DNA of 64,000 bases. Source: Sphingobacterium alkalisoli (lineage in GTDB: Bacteria; Bacteroidota; Bacteroidia; Sphingobacteriales; Sphingobacteriaceae). The stretch is taken from positions 496,001 through 560,000 of the forward strand of contig NZ_SUKA01000002.1 in assembly GCF_005049105.1 (NCBI RefSeq). Reading direction: 5' to 3'. The notes under the pieces are model-generated. The model was given only the letters and a program-made list of their open reading frames with translations, was not told where the DNA came from and ran no database searches. Below, in pieces: positions 1-9,325 of the stretch (positions within the stretch are counted from its first letter, which is position 1; each line of letters opens with the position of its first letter). Position numbers and translations under genes: made by a program.

Positions 1-285
1 CCGGTTGAGCACGCTTTGGACACTGGCATTGGTAAAGGTAGCCGTGATCGTCCTTTTTTCATTGAGATCTTTTGTGGAGTACATGAATTTGAGACCCATC
101 GTTTCGTTGAGTTCACGAAAGACTTCTTTGATGGATGTCTGTTTAAACGTAGCAGTAATAGTATTCTGTTGCCCGAAGCAGATTCCGCCGGTAGTTAACC
201 ATAACAGAAAAAATAGGGTGGAACAAAAGATTCTTATACTACTACGGCTTAAATGGTTATTAATTATCAGTAGTAATTTATACAT
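1..285 (-). CDS. SusC/RagA-type TonB-dependent receptor, N-terminal part (runs off the window)
   Basis: Reading the minus strand from the ATG at 285 gives 95 residues that remain open to the window edge. A hydrophobic signal peptide (about residues 18-40, ending near CFGQQ) is followed by an STN (secretin/TonB short N-terminal) domain: TATFKQTSIKEVFRELNE, then FMYSTKDLNEK and a second TATFTNASVQSVLN repeat. In this family the STN domain of an outer-membrane SusC-like importer contacts the FecR anti-sigma factor in the periplasm. The gene lies downstream of fecR and the ECF sigma gene on the same strand, the usual order for a sigma-regulated glycan or iron uptake locus. The substrate cannot be told because the barrel is outside the window. 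Confidence 0.85.
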   Translation of the reverse strand, partial: MYKLLLIINNHLSRSSIRIFCSTLFFLLWLTTGGICFGQQNTITATFKQTSIKEVFRELNETMGLKFMYSTKDLNEKRTITATFTNASVQSVLNR

Positions 286-379
286 TTGAATATTGATTAG
301 TTTATAGCAATCTGAACAATCGCGCCTAAACTCTTTAGGCAACGAATTAGGGGTGTTTGCAGCATCCCTAATTTTTGGT

Positions 380-1525
380 TTATCGCTGGCTTTCTTTTAC
401 ATATATTTTTCCTCCTTCTTTTACCGTGTTTATATTATTGGTCATTTCGATTATTTGTAAGGCATCTTGAATATTCTTATATCGTGTGATGATACCGGTA
501 ATAGGAATTTGTGCGATGGATTTGTCCACATGAATTTCTACACTATACCATTGTGAAAGCTCTTCCATGACGGAGGCTAATGTTTGATCTTCGAAATAGA
601 ACAGGTTCTTTCTCCACGCATTTACTTTGTTGGAGTCTTCTGCGCGGACGACTAATATATTCGAGCTGCTTCCATTAAGTATAGCTTTTTGATCTGGTTT
701 GAGCAGGGTGCTTGTTTTATATAGATTATGTGTAAGCTTTACCTTGCCTTCTACGAGATGGATGCTTTCTTCATCGCTATCACTTCTGTTGATGCTGAAC
801 TGGGTGCCTAAAACCTCTATTCGTTGTAAAGGAGTATGCACTGTGAATGGTATAGCCCGGCCATTTATTTGCTGTTTGGCTACGTCAAAATACACTTCGC
901 CCGTAGCGACTATGTCCCGATGGATCAAGCCAAACTGAGGTGATATTTCTACTTCTGCTCCCGAATTGAGCCAGATCTGGGTGCCATCTTCTAACAGAAA
1001 TGTAAAAACGTTTTTAGTCGGATTTTTAACCACTTTTGGAAGTTTGCTTTCATTCTCCTCTGCACGTGCAGCAAATACCAATACTTTCTGATCGTCAATA
1101 ATTTTATAGGAAGTGCCTTCTGGCGGTTCTTCGCCCAAGGCATAAACACTGTCACTACCGACTAAAAGGATTGGAGTTTCTTCATGAGAACTTACTTGTC
1201 CGTATTGTGGCTGTTCGGCTTGTTCCTGACGAAGATTAAAAAGAAGTATTGATGCTGCGCCAATCAAGACAACCGCTGCTGCGACCTTGACTGCTGCCCA
1301 AGGGAACGAAATGACTTTGGGGTTGGTGTTTATTATTTTGTCGATGTTGGATTTGATCTCCTTTGATATGGATTCCATATCGCTCTCTTGGACATTTTCT
1401 TCGGTGCCAACAGAATCGTAGAACGTGTCAACAAATTTCTCCTGCTCTGTAGAAGCTTTTCCGGAGGTATATAAACGAAAAATCTTAAATAACCTATCTT
1501 TTATCTGATGACGTTTCTTGTGCAT
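380..1525 (-). CDS. FecR-family anti-sigma factor
   Basis: A 381-residue inner-membrane signalling protein. The cytoplasmic N-terminus (residues 1-75) would bind the sigma factor, one transmembrane helix lies at about 77-97, and the periplasmic part carries a FecR domain (around residues 165-275, including DGTQIWLNSGAEVEISP) and a C-terminal DUF4974 domain (about 305-378, LFYFEDQTLASVMEEL), which is the part thought to meet the receptor STN domain. It lies between the ECF sigma gene (50 bp upstream) and the SusC-like receptor (about 95 bp downstream), so the three form one trans-envelope regulatory cassette. Family assignment is firm; the inducing glycan or ligand is unknown. Confidence 0.93.
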   Translation of the reverse strand: MHKKRHQIKDRLFKIFRLYTSGKASTEQEKFVDTFYDSVGTEENVQESDMESISKEIKSNIDKIINTNPKVISFPWAAVKVAAAVVLIGAASILLFNLRQEQAEQPQYGQVSSHEETPILLVGSDSVYALGEEPPEGTSYKIIDDQKVLVFAARAEENESKLPKVVKNPTKNVFTFLLEDGTQIWLNSGAEVEISPQFGLIHRDIVATGEVYFDVAKQQINGRAIPFTVHTPLQRIEVLGTQFSINRSDSDEESIHLVEGKVKLTHNLYKTSTLLKPDQKAILNGSSSNILVVRAEDSNKVNAWRKNLFYFEDQTLASVMEELSQWYSVEIHVDKSIAQIPITGIITRYKNIQDALQIIEMTNNINTVKEGGKIYVKESQR

Positions 1526-1575
1526 GGAAGAAATGTTTATAATGGTTGCTTTCTTCTATGTCGTAAAAACAGGGG

Positions 1576-2157
1576 CTAACTCCCAAAAAAAAGTATAAAA
1601 AATATAAAAAGAATTTTCTGAAATATGTTTTTTAGTATGGATATCGAGTTAAGTGTTTGGTTTTGAACTGTTTTTGGAGATATGTTCAATAGGTCACTAA
1701 TTTCTTTGGTACTAAGTTCCTGTTCAAATTTTAGTTTAAAAATTTCTCTCCGCTTTTGGGGTAAGCGGTCGGCAAGTGTACTGATAATGTCTCTTAGTTC
1801 GTTATCGAGCAACTTGCTATCGGCATATTCACTATCTTCCAGGATATCTACAAACTCTTCGATTTCCTTTAGGTGAAAATCTTTCTTCCGGAATTGGTCA
1901 ATTACTTTAAATTTGACTGCTCGGCTTAGATAGTGCTCTATATGATCAATATTGCTGCTTTCTCTTTTGGTCCACAAGTCTATAAAGATATCTTGGATGA
2001 TATCTTTTGCCAGGTCTTCGTTATTCAGTTTGTTAACGGCTTGCTTGTATAACGATTTCCATGTTCTACCATACAGCTCATCAAATGCCTTTCTGTCTGA
2101 TTGTTTTATAGCAAGCATCAGGTGGGGAAACGAAAGTATGGTATAATTGATGGCCAT
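1576..2157 (-). CDS. ECF RNA polymerase sigma-70 factor (Bacteroidota FecI-like)
   Basis: About 193 residues from the internal ATG at 2157 (MAINYTILSF). The open frame extends to 2220, but the extra 21 residues are hydrophobic and a near-consensus -7 box lies inside that stretch, so the shorter start is preferred. Region 2 (KDIIQDIFIDLWTKRES) and region 4 (LPQKRREIFKLKFEQELS, then the helix-turn-helix ISDLLNISPKTVQNQ) are clear. The last 15 residues are very hydrophobic, a tail common in Bacteroidota FecI proteins. It is presumably held by the adjacent FecR and released when the SusC-like receptor senses its ligand, activating receptor transcription. Confidence 0.92.
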   Translation of the reverse strand: MAINYTILSFPHLMLAIKQSDRKAFDELYGRTWKSLYKQAVNKLNNEDLAKDIIQDIFIDLWTKRESSNIDHIEHYLSRAVKFKVIDQFRKKDFHLKEIEEFVDILEDSEYADSKLLDNELRDIISTLADRLPQKRREIFKLKFEQELSTKEISDLLNISPKTVQNQTLNSISILKNIFQKILFIFFILFFGS

Positions 2158-2395
2158 ATTTTGGAAACTTCGGTGTATAATGAGTATCGACAATATTAGA
2201 AAATCTAAATTGTAATTCAAAATAAATCATAAAAACGAGTAACGGCTTCGGCTCGAGCACAATTGTGGTAAGACCGGTTAAGGTCTCTTTAAGATAAGAA
2301 GTGCCGAGTACAAATGTGTTAGAGCTTTTGATATCGTTGGCTGAATGGGCCCATTTGTAACGAAGATGGATAATGGTTAGATGTTCTGATGTAAA

Positions 2396-2418
2396 ATCCC
2401 GAGAAATACACTCGGGAT
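2396..2418 (-). terminator. Terminator after the fucosidase gene
   Basis: An 8-bp perfect stem (ATCCCGAG/CTCGGGAT) with a 7-nt loop lies 41 nt past the fucosidase stop. Read on the minus strand it is followed by a run of four T. It separates the GH29 gene from the sigma/FecR/receptor cassette on the same strand. Confidence 0.7.
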
Positions 2419-2458
2419 CTTGATCGTTATAGTAAGGTGTTGTCTAATATGGTGTAGG

Positions 2459-3868
2459 TCACCTTCTTTCTTGGTAAACACCTACTTCCGATAGGACGGC
2501 TTGTCTGTTGCTGGGTGTGATCGTCAGACGTATTTTTTGTCCGATAACGCTGTCAAATCGGAAGATTTTAATTCGTCCCTGTATGGTGGGGGTAGCGGAA
2601 ATGGCTTCCCACTTTCCGTCTTTCAGATAAGTTAGTTGATAGCTGGACGGTCGATCTCTGCCTTCGGTAACGACAACAGTGTTGAAGGATATGGATCGTG
2701 CAAAGCTTAATTCATACCATGGTTTGCTAGTGGATGAATTGGATACCCAGGCCGAACCAAAATTATCGTCGTTAGCAAAATCCATTATGTTCATGTCGTC
2801 GCTCCAGCTGCTATTACTCTCTACATCTTTTGCCAGGTTACTGGCGAGGATAGGGTAGGCGTAGTCTGGCAATTCCTGATAAGAGGCCGATGCAGTATAC
2901 ACTTTCCCCATTTCCTCTAGGGCGGCTAAGGCATTTTGATCTATAAGACCGTCTTTATTGGGTGCTACATTTAACATGAAATTGCAATAGGCCTGGTTGT
3001 AAGGAATGACAAAATCGTGGATAAGCTGCTTGGGATCTTTGACCGGCGTAGTGGGAAAAGAGCTTTTCCAGAACCAATTCTGCTGTAATGGTAGACAGGC
3101 CATCGCAGGCAATTTATTGTGTTCTTTGGAGATAAATTGACCAGCTCCCTGCTCGTACGATTTGATATCTGTATAGAATAATGCGTCTCCCGGATATTTA
3201 GCCGAATTAAGCTCCATGACCAAACAATTTGGTTGGAGCGATTTTACCAAAAAGTAAATATCATCGAATGGAATGTCATCATACGATATCCTAGACCATG
3301 GTGCATCCCACCCGTCGATCACCAAGGCATCAATCGTTCCATACTGGGTCAATAGCTCACGCAGCTGCTCTTTAATCAGTTCGACGTGTGCTTTTGTGAT
3401 CTGGTTTGGCCGGATACCTTGATAGGTGTCAAGTATCGAATAGTATAGCATCACGCGCAAATCGCTTTTTCGGAAGGCTTCTGTAAATTCTTTTACTACA
3501 TCACGCCCCAGTGGTGTATTCATGACATTGTGATCCGTTGTCTTGGTAGCCCAGATCGGAAACCCGCTATGGTGTTTCGTGGTGAGACAACCATAGGTCA
3601 TATGCGCTGATTTTGCAGCTACTGCCCACTGGTTGGGATCGAGCTTAGGTGAATTGAACAAGGATAAGGGTGCATCGGGATCGGACCAATCCTGATCCAT
3701 GAAAGTAGGCATGCCATAGTGGATAAACATACCAAAACCGAGGTTGACAAAGTCGAGCTGATTTTTCCGAAGTGCGACTTCCCGTGTCTGTTGTTGACCA
3801 TAAACACTATCCATGGAGAAGGCCGTATACAGAAAAGCGAGACAAAATAGAAAATACGTTTTATTCAT
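2459..3868 (-). CDS. Secreted GH29 alpha-L-fucosidase with C-terminal discoidin-like domain
   Basis: 469 residues with a signal peptide (1-24, ending SVYGQ). The catalytic (beta/alpha)8 barrel shows GH29 landmarks: FGMFIHYG near residue 46, TTKHHSGFPIW near 96, and ALVIDGW near 181, whose Asp (about 185) is the expected nucleophile. The last ~125 residues look like an F5/8 type C (CBM32-like) sugar-binding domain ending AVLSEVGVY. It would release terminal alpha-L-fucose from glycans in the periplasm or outside the cell. It is transcribed alone, divergent from the sensor kinase gene. The short catalytic domain fits the GH29-B style subgroup (alpha-1,3/1,4-specific), but the subgroup call is inference. 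Confidence 0.9.
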   Translation of the reverse strand: MNKTYFLFCLAFLYTAFSMDSVYGQQQTREVALRKNQLDFVNLGFGMFIHYGMPTFMDQDWSDPDAPLSLFNSPKLDPNQWAVAAKSAHMTYGCLTTKHHSGFPIWATKTTDHNVMNTPLGRDVVKEFTEAFRKSDLRVMLYYSILDTYQGIRPNQITKAHVELIKEQLRELLTQYGTIDALVIDGWDAPWSRISYDDIPFDDIYFLVKSLQPNCLVMELNSAKYPGDALFYTDIKSYEQGAGQFISKEHNKLPAMACLPLQQNWFWKSSFPTTPVKDPKQLIHDFVIPYNQAYCNFMLNVAPNKDGLIDQNALAALEEMGKVYTASASYQELPDYAYPILASNLAKDVESNSSWSDDMNIMDFANDDNFGSAWVSNSSTSKPWYELSFARSISFNTVVVTEGRDRPSSYQLTYLKDGKWEAISATPTIQGRIKIFRFDSVIGQKIRLTITPSNRQAVLSEVGVYQERR

Positions 3869-3985
3869 AATTTGTTTAGATAAGATAAAGGTATAAAGAT
3901 ACTTCGAAAGCGTGGATCTGAAGCCTAACAGAAACCTAAATAAAGCTTAACAAATGCCTAATGGGAAGGAAATGAAACGAAATTA

Positions 3986-5395
3986 ATGGTAGCTTTAACC
4001 ATGCAAATCAAAGCGAATCCGATTTTTTATAAAGGAGTTTTAATAGGTAGTATGCTGGCGCTAATTGCCTTATTAACGGTGCTGGTTTACAATACCTATA
4101 AGTTGAAGGATGATAACCTGCTATTTGTGCACAAACAAAAAATTGTTGCTGCTTATGGAAACTATGTGAAAAATGATAAATTGTTTCCCGGTGGCGATGT
4201 TATATTTCGGGAAGTCTTTGAATATAGTTTACCGGATTTGATTGCTATCGGTGACAGCACTGCGTTTTATCGGAATGGGGATGCGCTAGTGCGGCGTTTG
4301 CTGGGGCGGCTGCGTGAAAGTAGTCCGATGGACAGCCTATTCTATCAGATTGTTGTCGATAACGGTCTTGAGCGTAATTTACTGTACCGGCTTTCTCTGG
4401 ATCGGTTCGAGGTGGCTAAGGGATCTGGAAACGAATGGAACACGATTTTTGATTCGAAAGATAATGGTGCGACGGCAGTCATTTCTGGTAATCTTCTCCA
4501 GGTAAACACCAATAACAGAATACTGGAGCTTTCCATCAATGATCATCAGGGAGAAGATTATCGGTTCACCTATAGCCTATATGTGGATTCTCCTAATCGG
4601 GTTTGGAAAGTGCTATCCGCAATGGCACCTGTTTTTTTCGCATCCTTGATCTGCGTACTGATCATTATTGTGATCAGTTATGCTACCTTTCGTAACTGGA
4701 TAAATGAACGGAAAGAAGGAAAACTTAAAACCGATTTTTTGCAACATATTCGGCATGAATTTAATACACCCATTACAACAATTTTAGTTTCTGCAAGTAA
4801 TCTAAAGGAAGGCGAGAAGTTGGCTATAAAAGATGTTAGGGAGATGGGGCATATTATTGAGCGGCATGCGAAGCGACTCAAAACCTATGTGAAACAAAGT
4901 ATTGACTCGGTGATGCTGGAGGATCAGAATCCGGATTTCGAATTGCTGGATATTAATCAGTTGACAATAACCTATCTGAGCGATATTGCCCTGAGTATGA
5001 CCAGCCAGATAGCGATAAACTATGATCCGTACAAGCAACCTATTTATGTGGATGTCGATCCGATGCTTTATTTTCCGATATTGAATAATCTGGTGGAGAA
5101 TGCGAATAAGTTTAACTTTTCCGAGGATAAAAATATTAACTTGAGGTGGGAAAAGCTAGATGGAGATTGGATACGCTTATACATCTGGGATAACGGAATG
5201 GGTATCCGTGAAGTGGATAGATCGAGGATATTTGATAAATTTTATCGATCGGCTACCAAACAGACTGTGGCAGGACTGGGATTGGGACTTTATTATGTAA
5301 AGATCAGCGCGGAGAAAATGGGTTGGATTGTTCGTTTAGACAATACGACAAGAATAGGCGCCTGTTTTGAAATAGATATCCCGCTAAAAAAGTAA
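3986..5395 (+). CDS. Membrane sensor histidine kinase
   Basis: 469 residues; a second start at 4001 (MQIKANPIFY) is equally plausible. One transmembrane helix at about residues 17-38, a periplasmic sensor region of ~170 residues, and a second helix at about 211-233. The HisKA H-box is IRHEFNTP with the phospho-accepting His near 257. The HATPase domain shows the N-box NLVENANKF, DNGMGI, the F-box IFDKFYRS and the G2 box GLGLGLYYVK. There is no obvious HAMP domain between helix 2 and the dimerisation domain. It is followed after 9 nt by its response regulator, with which it surely forms a two-component system. The stimulus is not evident from the sequence. Confidence 0.93.
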   Translation: MVALTMQIKANPIFYKGVLIGSMLALIALLTVLVYNTYKLKDDNLLFVHKQKIVAAYGNYVKNDKLFPGGDVIFREVFEYSLPDLIAIGDSTAFYRNGDALVRRLLGRLRESSPMDSLFYQIVVDNGLERNLLYRLSLDRFEVAKGSGNEWNTIFDSKDNGATAVISGNLLQVNTNNRILELSINDHQGEDYRFTYSLYVDSPNRVWKVLSAMAPVFFASLICVLIIIVISYATFRNWINERKEGKLKTDFLQHIRHEFNTPITTILVSASNLKEGEKLAIKDVREMGHIIERHAKRLKTYVKQSIDSVMLEDQNPDFELLDINQLTITYLSDIALSMTSQIAINYDPYKQPIYVDVDPMLYFPILNNLVENANKFNFSEDKNINLRWEKLDGDWIRLYIWDNGMGIREVDRSRIFDKFYRSATKQTVAGLGLGLYYVKISAEKMGWIVRLDNTTRIGACFEIDIPLKK

Positions 5396-5404
5396 TCTAA
5401 ACGT

Positions 5405-6100
5405 ATGATAGATATATTATTAATAGAGGACGAACCTGATTTGGGAACACTCTTGACACGATATCTGCAGAATAAGGGTTTTCAGGTTTCGTGGAAGCAA
5501 ACAGTAGAAAGTGCCCTTCAGGAATTTGCTGCGGCCTCATACCGTTTGGTAATTATTGATATTCAGCTTCCGGATGGGGATGGTTTTTCCTTAGCGCAGC
5601 GGATAAAAGCAGATGTTCCACTTCAACCCATGTTCTTTTTAACGGCGGTAGGTGGCAAGGAGAATAGAAAGAAGGGATTGGAAATGGGGGCATTTGACTA
5701 TATCGAAAAACCGTTTGAGATGGATGAGCTGATGCTTAAGATTGTGAATGTTATCCGTTTTTCGACGGTAACGGGCACGACAACACAAACGAAGCATAAT
5801 ATATACATAGGGACGATTTTGATGGATGGGAAGCGATTGTTGCTAACGTATCCTAATGGGGAGAAAAAGAGTATGACCCTGCGCGAGACACAAATTATCC
5901 TATATTTATTGGAGCGTAAAAATGAGCTGGTCCCAAAGAAGGATCTCTTGCTACAGTTTTGGGGTAATACCGATTATTTTAATGGAAAAAGTCTAGAGGT
6001 GTTTATCTCGAGAATAAGAAAGCTGCTTAGTGCGGATCCGACGATCGGAATTGAAAGTATTTATGGTGCAGGCTATATCTTGAATGTAGGAACTAGCTAA
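5405..6100 (+). CDS. OmpR/PhoB-family response regulator
   Basis: 231 residues. The receiver domain has the acidic pair ED near residues 8-9, the phospho-acceptor Asp52 in LVIIDIQLPDGDG, a Thr near 80 and Lys102 in IEKPFE. A winged-helix DNA-binding domain (Trans_reg_C) fills residues ~135-228, including TLRETQIILYLL and FISRIRKLL and ending GAGYILNV. It is translated from the same transcript as the preceding histidine kinase, so it acts as that kinase's transcriptional output. Target genes cannot be assigned; the fucosidase gene is divergent from this pair and is a possible but unproven target. Confidence 0.95.
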   Translation: MIDILLIEDEPDLGTLLTRYLQNKGFQVSWKQTVESALQEFAAASYRLVIIDIQLPDGDGFSLAQRIKADVPLQPMFFLTAVGGKENRKKGLEMGAFDYIEKPFEMDELMLKIVNVIRFSTVTGTTTQTKHNIYIGTILMDGKRLLLTYPNGEKKSMTLRETQIILYLLERKNELVPKKDLLLQFWGNTDYFNGKSLEVFISRIRKLLSADPTIGIESIYGAGYILNVGTS

Positions 6101-6240
6101 CTGTTCGGCTGTTCGGAAATGGATTTGGAAAGGATGCCCCATGGATAGAAGGAGATGCTTGCCGCAAGGATGTATTTTCTTGAACGATTCCGTTTTATTT
6201 TTGTTAATTAGCTAGTAGATAACTAAGCTAATGAAGAAAT

Positions 6241-6477
6241 ATGGATTTCAATAGAAAATTTCAGCACAATGTAGATGGAAGAACAATTACATTCGATGTG
6301 ACCTACGATCCGAAGACTCACTTTTTTACGGTACTTGAATCGGGACTACAGGAAGGATATCTTCTTAAATTTGATATGAATACCCGTGAATGGCGTACAG
6401 AAAATGGACCGCAATCGCAAATTCCGGTCGGCGAACTCGCTATTTTAGTACAAAAGAGCTTCGGCCATTTTGTATAA
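6241..6477 (+). CDS. Small conserved-type hypothetical protein
   Basis: 78 residues, no signal peptide or membrane segment, beginning MDFNRKFQHNVDGRTI. It alternates short beta-like segments (TITFDVTYD, FFTVLES, LLKFDMN) and looks like a small soluble beta-rich domain. It is flanked by 140 bp of empty DNA upstream and has its own short space before the convergent Hpt gene. The protein has reasonable composition and codon use for this genome, so it is probably real, but I do not recognise the family and assign no function. Confidence 0.6.
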   Translation: MDFNRKFQHNVDGRTITFDVTYDPKTHFFTVLESGLQEGYLLKFDMNTREWRTENGPQSQIPVGELAILVQKSFGHFV

Positions 6478-6538
6478 TTTGACGGAAGCTCTTCATCCTT
6501 TATAATGGACCTTCGGTATTTTAGATTGCGTTTCGTAA

Positions 6539-6892
6539 TTATGGCAAACTCTCTAAATAGGATTGTAGCTCAGTCATTAAAAGATCAAACTGCTTGCCAA
6601 TTGTGGTAAACGTATCTTCTAGTTCTTCTACGAGAACATCGGACTTTGCCAATGTTTCTAGCTCTTGAAAATTGATTCGCATCTCGGAAGCGCCGATGTA
6701 TTCCATAGTGGGTTTTATATGGTGTGCGTAGTGTGCGATGTCTACCTTGTTTTTTTTCGACACGGCTTGCGTCAGTTTTTCAAAATCAAGGGGGGTATGA
6801 AGAAGATAGAGTTCCAAAAATTGCTTAATCATTTCCACATTGTTCATCATAGCGGATTGTATAATCTCTGGTTTTATGATTTGATATATCAT
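6539..6892 (-). CDS. Histidine phosphotransfer (Hpt) domain protein
   Basis: A stand-alone Hpt domain of about 117 residues, all helical. The motif HYAHHIKPT near residues 54-62 matches the phospho-accepting H-x-[LI]-K-[GP] signature, so the likely site is His57; a Pro replaces the more usual Gly. The start chosen is the ATG at 6892, which overlaps the folK stop codon as ATGA, indicating translational coupling. Such proteins relay phosphate between hybrid kinases and response regulators, but no hybrid kinase is next to it. Its coupling to a folate gene is more likely shared expression than shared function. Confidence 0.8.
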   Translation of the reverse strand: MIYQIIKPEIIQSAMMNNVEMIKQFLELYLLHTPLDFEKLTQAVSKKNKVDIAHYAHHIKPTMEYIGASEMRINFQELETLAKSDVLVEELEDTFTTIGKQFDLLMTELQSYLESLP

Positions 6893-7371
6893 TTTATTTT
6901 GATAACCTGTAACGGATCGATGCAAAGACGCAACAATTCTTCATTCGTGTGTTTTAATAGGGGGTGTACTTCCTGGGGCGCAATCTCTACCAAAGGCACC
7001 ATCGTGAACTTACGTAAATGCAAATAAGGATGAGGAATTTTTAAAAAGGGCTCGTTGAGAACTTCTGAATTATAATAAAGTATATCAATATCAATAATAC
7101 GTGCACCCCATTTTTCTTTTCTGACACGACCTAATGTATCTTCCACATTTTGGCAGATAGCGAGTGTTTCATGTGGATCGAAGCGGGTAAGTAAACTGAT
7201 AACCTTATTGAGAAATTTTGGTTGTTCTTCTACACCCCATGCTTCTGATTCATATACTGCGGATTCGGATTGTAGGACCCCTACGTTTTCTACCAATAGT
7301 TTTTGTGCTAATTCGAGTTGTTTTAAAGGAGATCCTAGATTGGCCCCTAATAGAAGGAATACGACGTTCAT
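6889..7371 (-). CDS. folK: 2-amino-4-hydroxy-6-hydroxymethyldihydropteridine pyrophosphokinase
   Basis: 160 residues, the normal length for HPPK, which transfers pyrophosphate from ATP to 6-hydroxymethyl-dihydropterin in folate synthesis. Seen are the N-terminal LLLGANLGSP, the pterin-binding region YESEAWGVEEQPKFLN, and the signature WGARIIDIDILYY (R-x-x-D-x-D, metal and ATP binding) followed by IPHPYLHLRKFTMVPL. It is cytoplasmic. Its stop overlaps the Hpt start by ATGA, so the two form an operon. folB, the step before it, lies elsewhere in the window (38.8 kb). sppA is divergent upstream. Confidence 0.95.
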   Translation of the reverse strand: MNVVFLLLGANLGSPLKQLELAQKLLVENVGVLQSESAVYESEAWGVEEQPKFLNKVISLLTRFDPHETLAICQNVEDTLGRVRKEKWGARIIDIDILYYNSEVLNEPFLKIPHPYLHLRKFTMVPLVEIAPQEVHPLLKHTNEELLRLCIDPLQVIKIK

Positions 7372-7455
7372 AGAATATTGTTTGATTATATATCGCTAAA
7401 TGCTGCAAAATTCAAATATATTTCTTTAATTTATAGGATTAAAATATTTTTTTAA

Positions 7456-9219
7456 ATGGATTTTGTAAAACACATATTTGCCACCATAATTGGTGTGCTC
7501 GTGACCTTTGTAATTATTTTCGTTGTTTTTCTGGTATTTATTGGGGCGTTGGTACAACAGTCGACTTCCCAATCGGCTGCGATAGTGCCGGATAATTCGG
7601 TGTTGTACATGAGCTTGGATCATGAAATAGTGGAAAAAACCGAATCTAACCCATTCGGTGATCTGAATATCCCAGGCTATGGAGCGTCTAAATCTATTGG
7701 GCTCAACGATATACTGAAACGGATTCAGGCGGCAAAGGAAGATGATAATATTAAAGGGATATATCTTAATCCTTCTACGATCAATGTAGGGTTTGCAAGC
7801 CTGAAAGAAATACGCGATGCGTTGGTTGATTTTAAGACGTCAAAGAAATTTATCGTAGCTTATAGCGAGATGTATTCACAAAAGGCGTATTACCTGGCTT
7901 CGGTAGCGGATAAAATTTATGTCAACCCGGAAGGGGCAATAGATTTCAGAGGGTTGAGTTCATCTGTCGTATTTATGAAAGACGCGCTGGATAAATTGGG
8001 GGTGGAGATGCAGGTTGTAAAAGTAGGTACGTATAAATCTGCGGTAGAACCGTTTTTGCTGAACGAAATGAGTTCAGCTAATCGTGAACAGGTAACTTCA
8101 TACCTAAACAGTATTTATGCTTCTTTTTTGACAGACATAGCTGAGGGAAGAAAGATTTCGACAGATTCTTTGGATCGTATCGCTGATGCGTTTTTAGTGC
8201 GTAATGCAGAAGATGCCGTGAAGTATAAGTTTGTTGATGCAAAACTATATAAAGATGAATTACTAGATGAAATTAAAGACCGTTTGAAGGTTGAAAAAGA
8301 TAAGGATATTTCGGCGGTGTCCCTGTTGACTTATTCGCCAAAGGAAAAAGAAAATAGTTCCAAAAACAAAATAGCGGTATTATATGCGTATGGAAATATC
8401 GTGGACGGGGAAGGTACTACTGGGGATATAGGGGGCGATAAATTGTCTAGACAATTGCGTAAATTAAGAAAGGACGATGATATTAAGGCCGTAGTATTGC
8501 GGGTAAATTCACCTGGAGGGTCGGCATTGGCTTCAGATATTATTTGGAGAGAGGTGGAACTAACCCGGAAAGTAAAACCTGTGATGGTTTCTATGGGAGA
8601 TTATGCTGCCTCAGGGGGGTATTATATAGCAGCCGCGGCGGATTCTATTTTTGCCGAGAAGGGGACACTCACAGGCTCTATAGGCGTATTTGGTATGATC
8701 CCAAATTTTAAAGGTTTACTAAATGATAAGCTAGGTATACATATAGATGAAGTGTCGACTGGTAAATTTTCAAACTTAATGTCTGATATGGACAGACCGA
8801 TGACAGCTGAAGAAAGATCAATCGTACAGTTGGAGGTGGATCGTATATATAATACTTTTATGAAACGGGTAGCCGACGGACGGAAGATTTCGGTACAGCG
8901 CGTAGACAGCATTGGTCAAGGAAGGGTGTGGACGGGAAATCAGGCGTTGGAATTGGGACTGGTAGATAAGATCGGCAATGTGCAGCGGGCGGTGCAGGCT
9001 GCTGCGTACAAAGCTAAATTGGCGGATTACGCCATTGTTGAACTTCCAGAAAAAGAGGATCCATTTAGCAGTATCCTTTCAACCTCGAAGGAAAAAATAA
9101 AAACATGGTTGTTTGCCGAAGAACTTGGCGATTATCAAAAATATATATATGATATTCGAAATGCGTTGCAGCATACTGGTATGCAGGCAAGGATACCCTA
9201 TACAATAGAAATATATTAA
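7456..9219 (+). CDS. sppA: Signal peptide peptidase SppA, long (67K) form
   Basis: 587 residues with one N-terminal membrane helix (about 8-33) and two tandem SppA/ClpP-like domains. The N-terminal domain carries the lysine of the dyad in VKVGTYKSAVEPF (near residue 195). The C-terminal domain carries the nucleophilic serine in DYAASGGYYIAAAAD (near residue 385) and the following TGSIGVFG. Length and domain order match the Gram-negative 67K enzyme that degrades left-over signal peptides at the inner membrane. It sits between folK (divergent) and pgk (same strand, about 100 bp later), with no functional link obvious. Confidence 0.95.
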   Translation: MDFVKHIFATIIGVLVTFVIIFVVFLVFIGALVQQSTSQSAAIVPDNSVLYMSLDHEIVEKTESNPFGDLNIPGYGASKSIGLNDILKRIQAAKEDDNIKGIYLNPSTINVGFASLKEIRDALVDFKTSKKFIVAYSEMYSQKAYYLASVADKIYVNPEGAIDFRGLSSSVVFMKDALDKLGVEMQVVKVGTYKSAVEPFLLNEMSSANREQVTSYLNSIYASFLTDIAEGRKISTDSLDRIADAFLVRNAEDAVKYKFVDAKLYKDELLDEIKDRLKVEKDKDISAVSLLTYSPKEKENSSKNKIAVLYAYGNIVDGEGTTGDIGGDKLSRQLRKLRKDDDIKAVVLRVNSPGGSALASDIIWREVELTRKVKPVMVSMGDYAASGGYYIAAAADSIFAEKGTLTGSIGVFGMIPNFKGLLNDKLGIHIDEVSTGKFSNLMSDMDRPMTAEERSIVQLEVDRIYNTFMKRVADGRKISVQRVDSIGQGRVWTGNQALELGLVDKIGNVQRAVQAAAYKAKLADYAIVELPEKEDPFSSILSTSKEKIKTWLFAEELGDYQKYIYDIRNALQHTGMQARIPYTIEIY

Positions 9220-9325
9220 TCTTTTTTATATATTTAGGGTTTCAATTAATTTGAAACAAGAGATAATAAAGAAGGATCACATTAAAGACAATAGAGCTGT
9301 AAGCTCATGAAACAATTATATGTAT

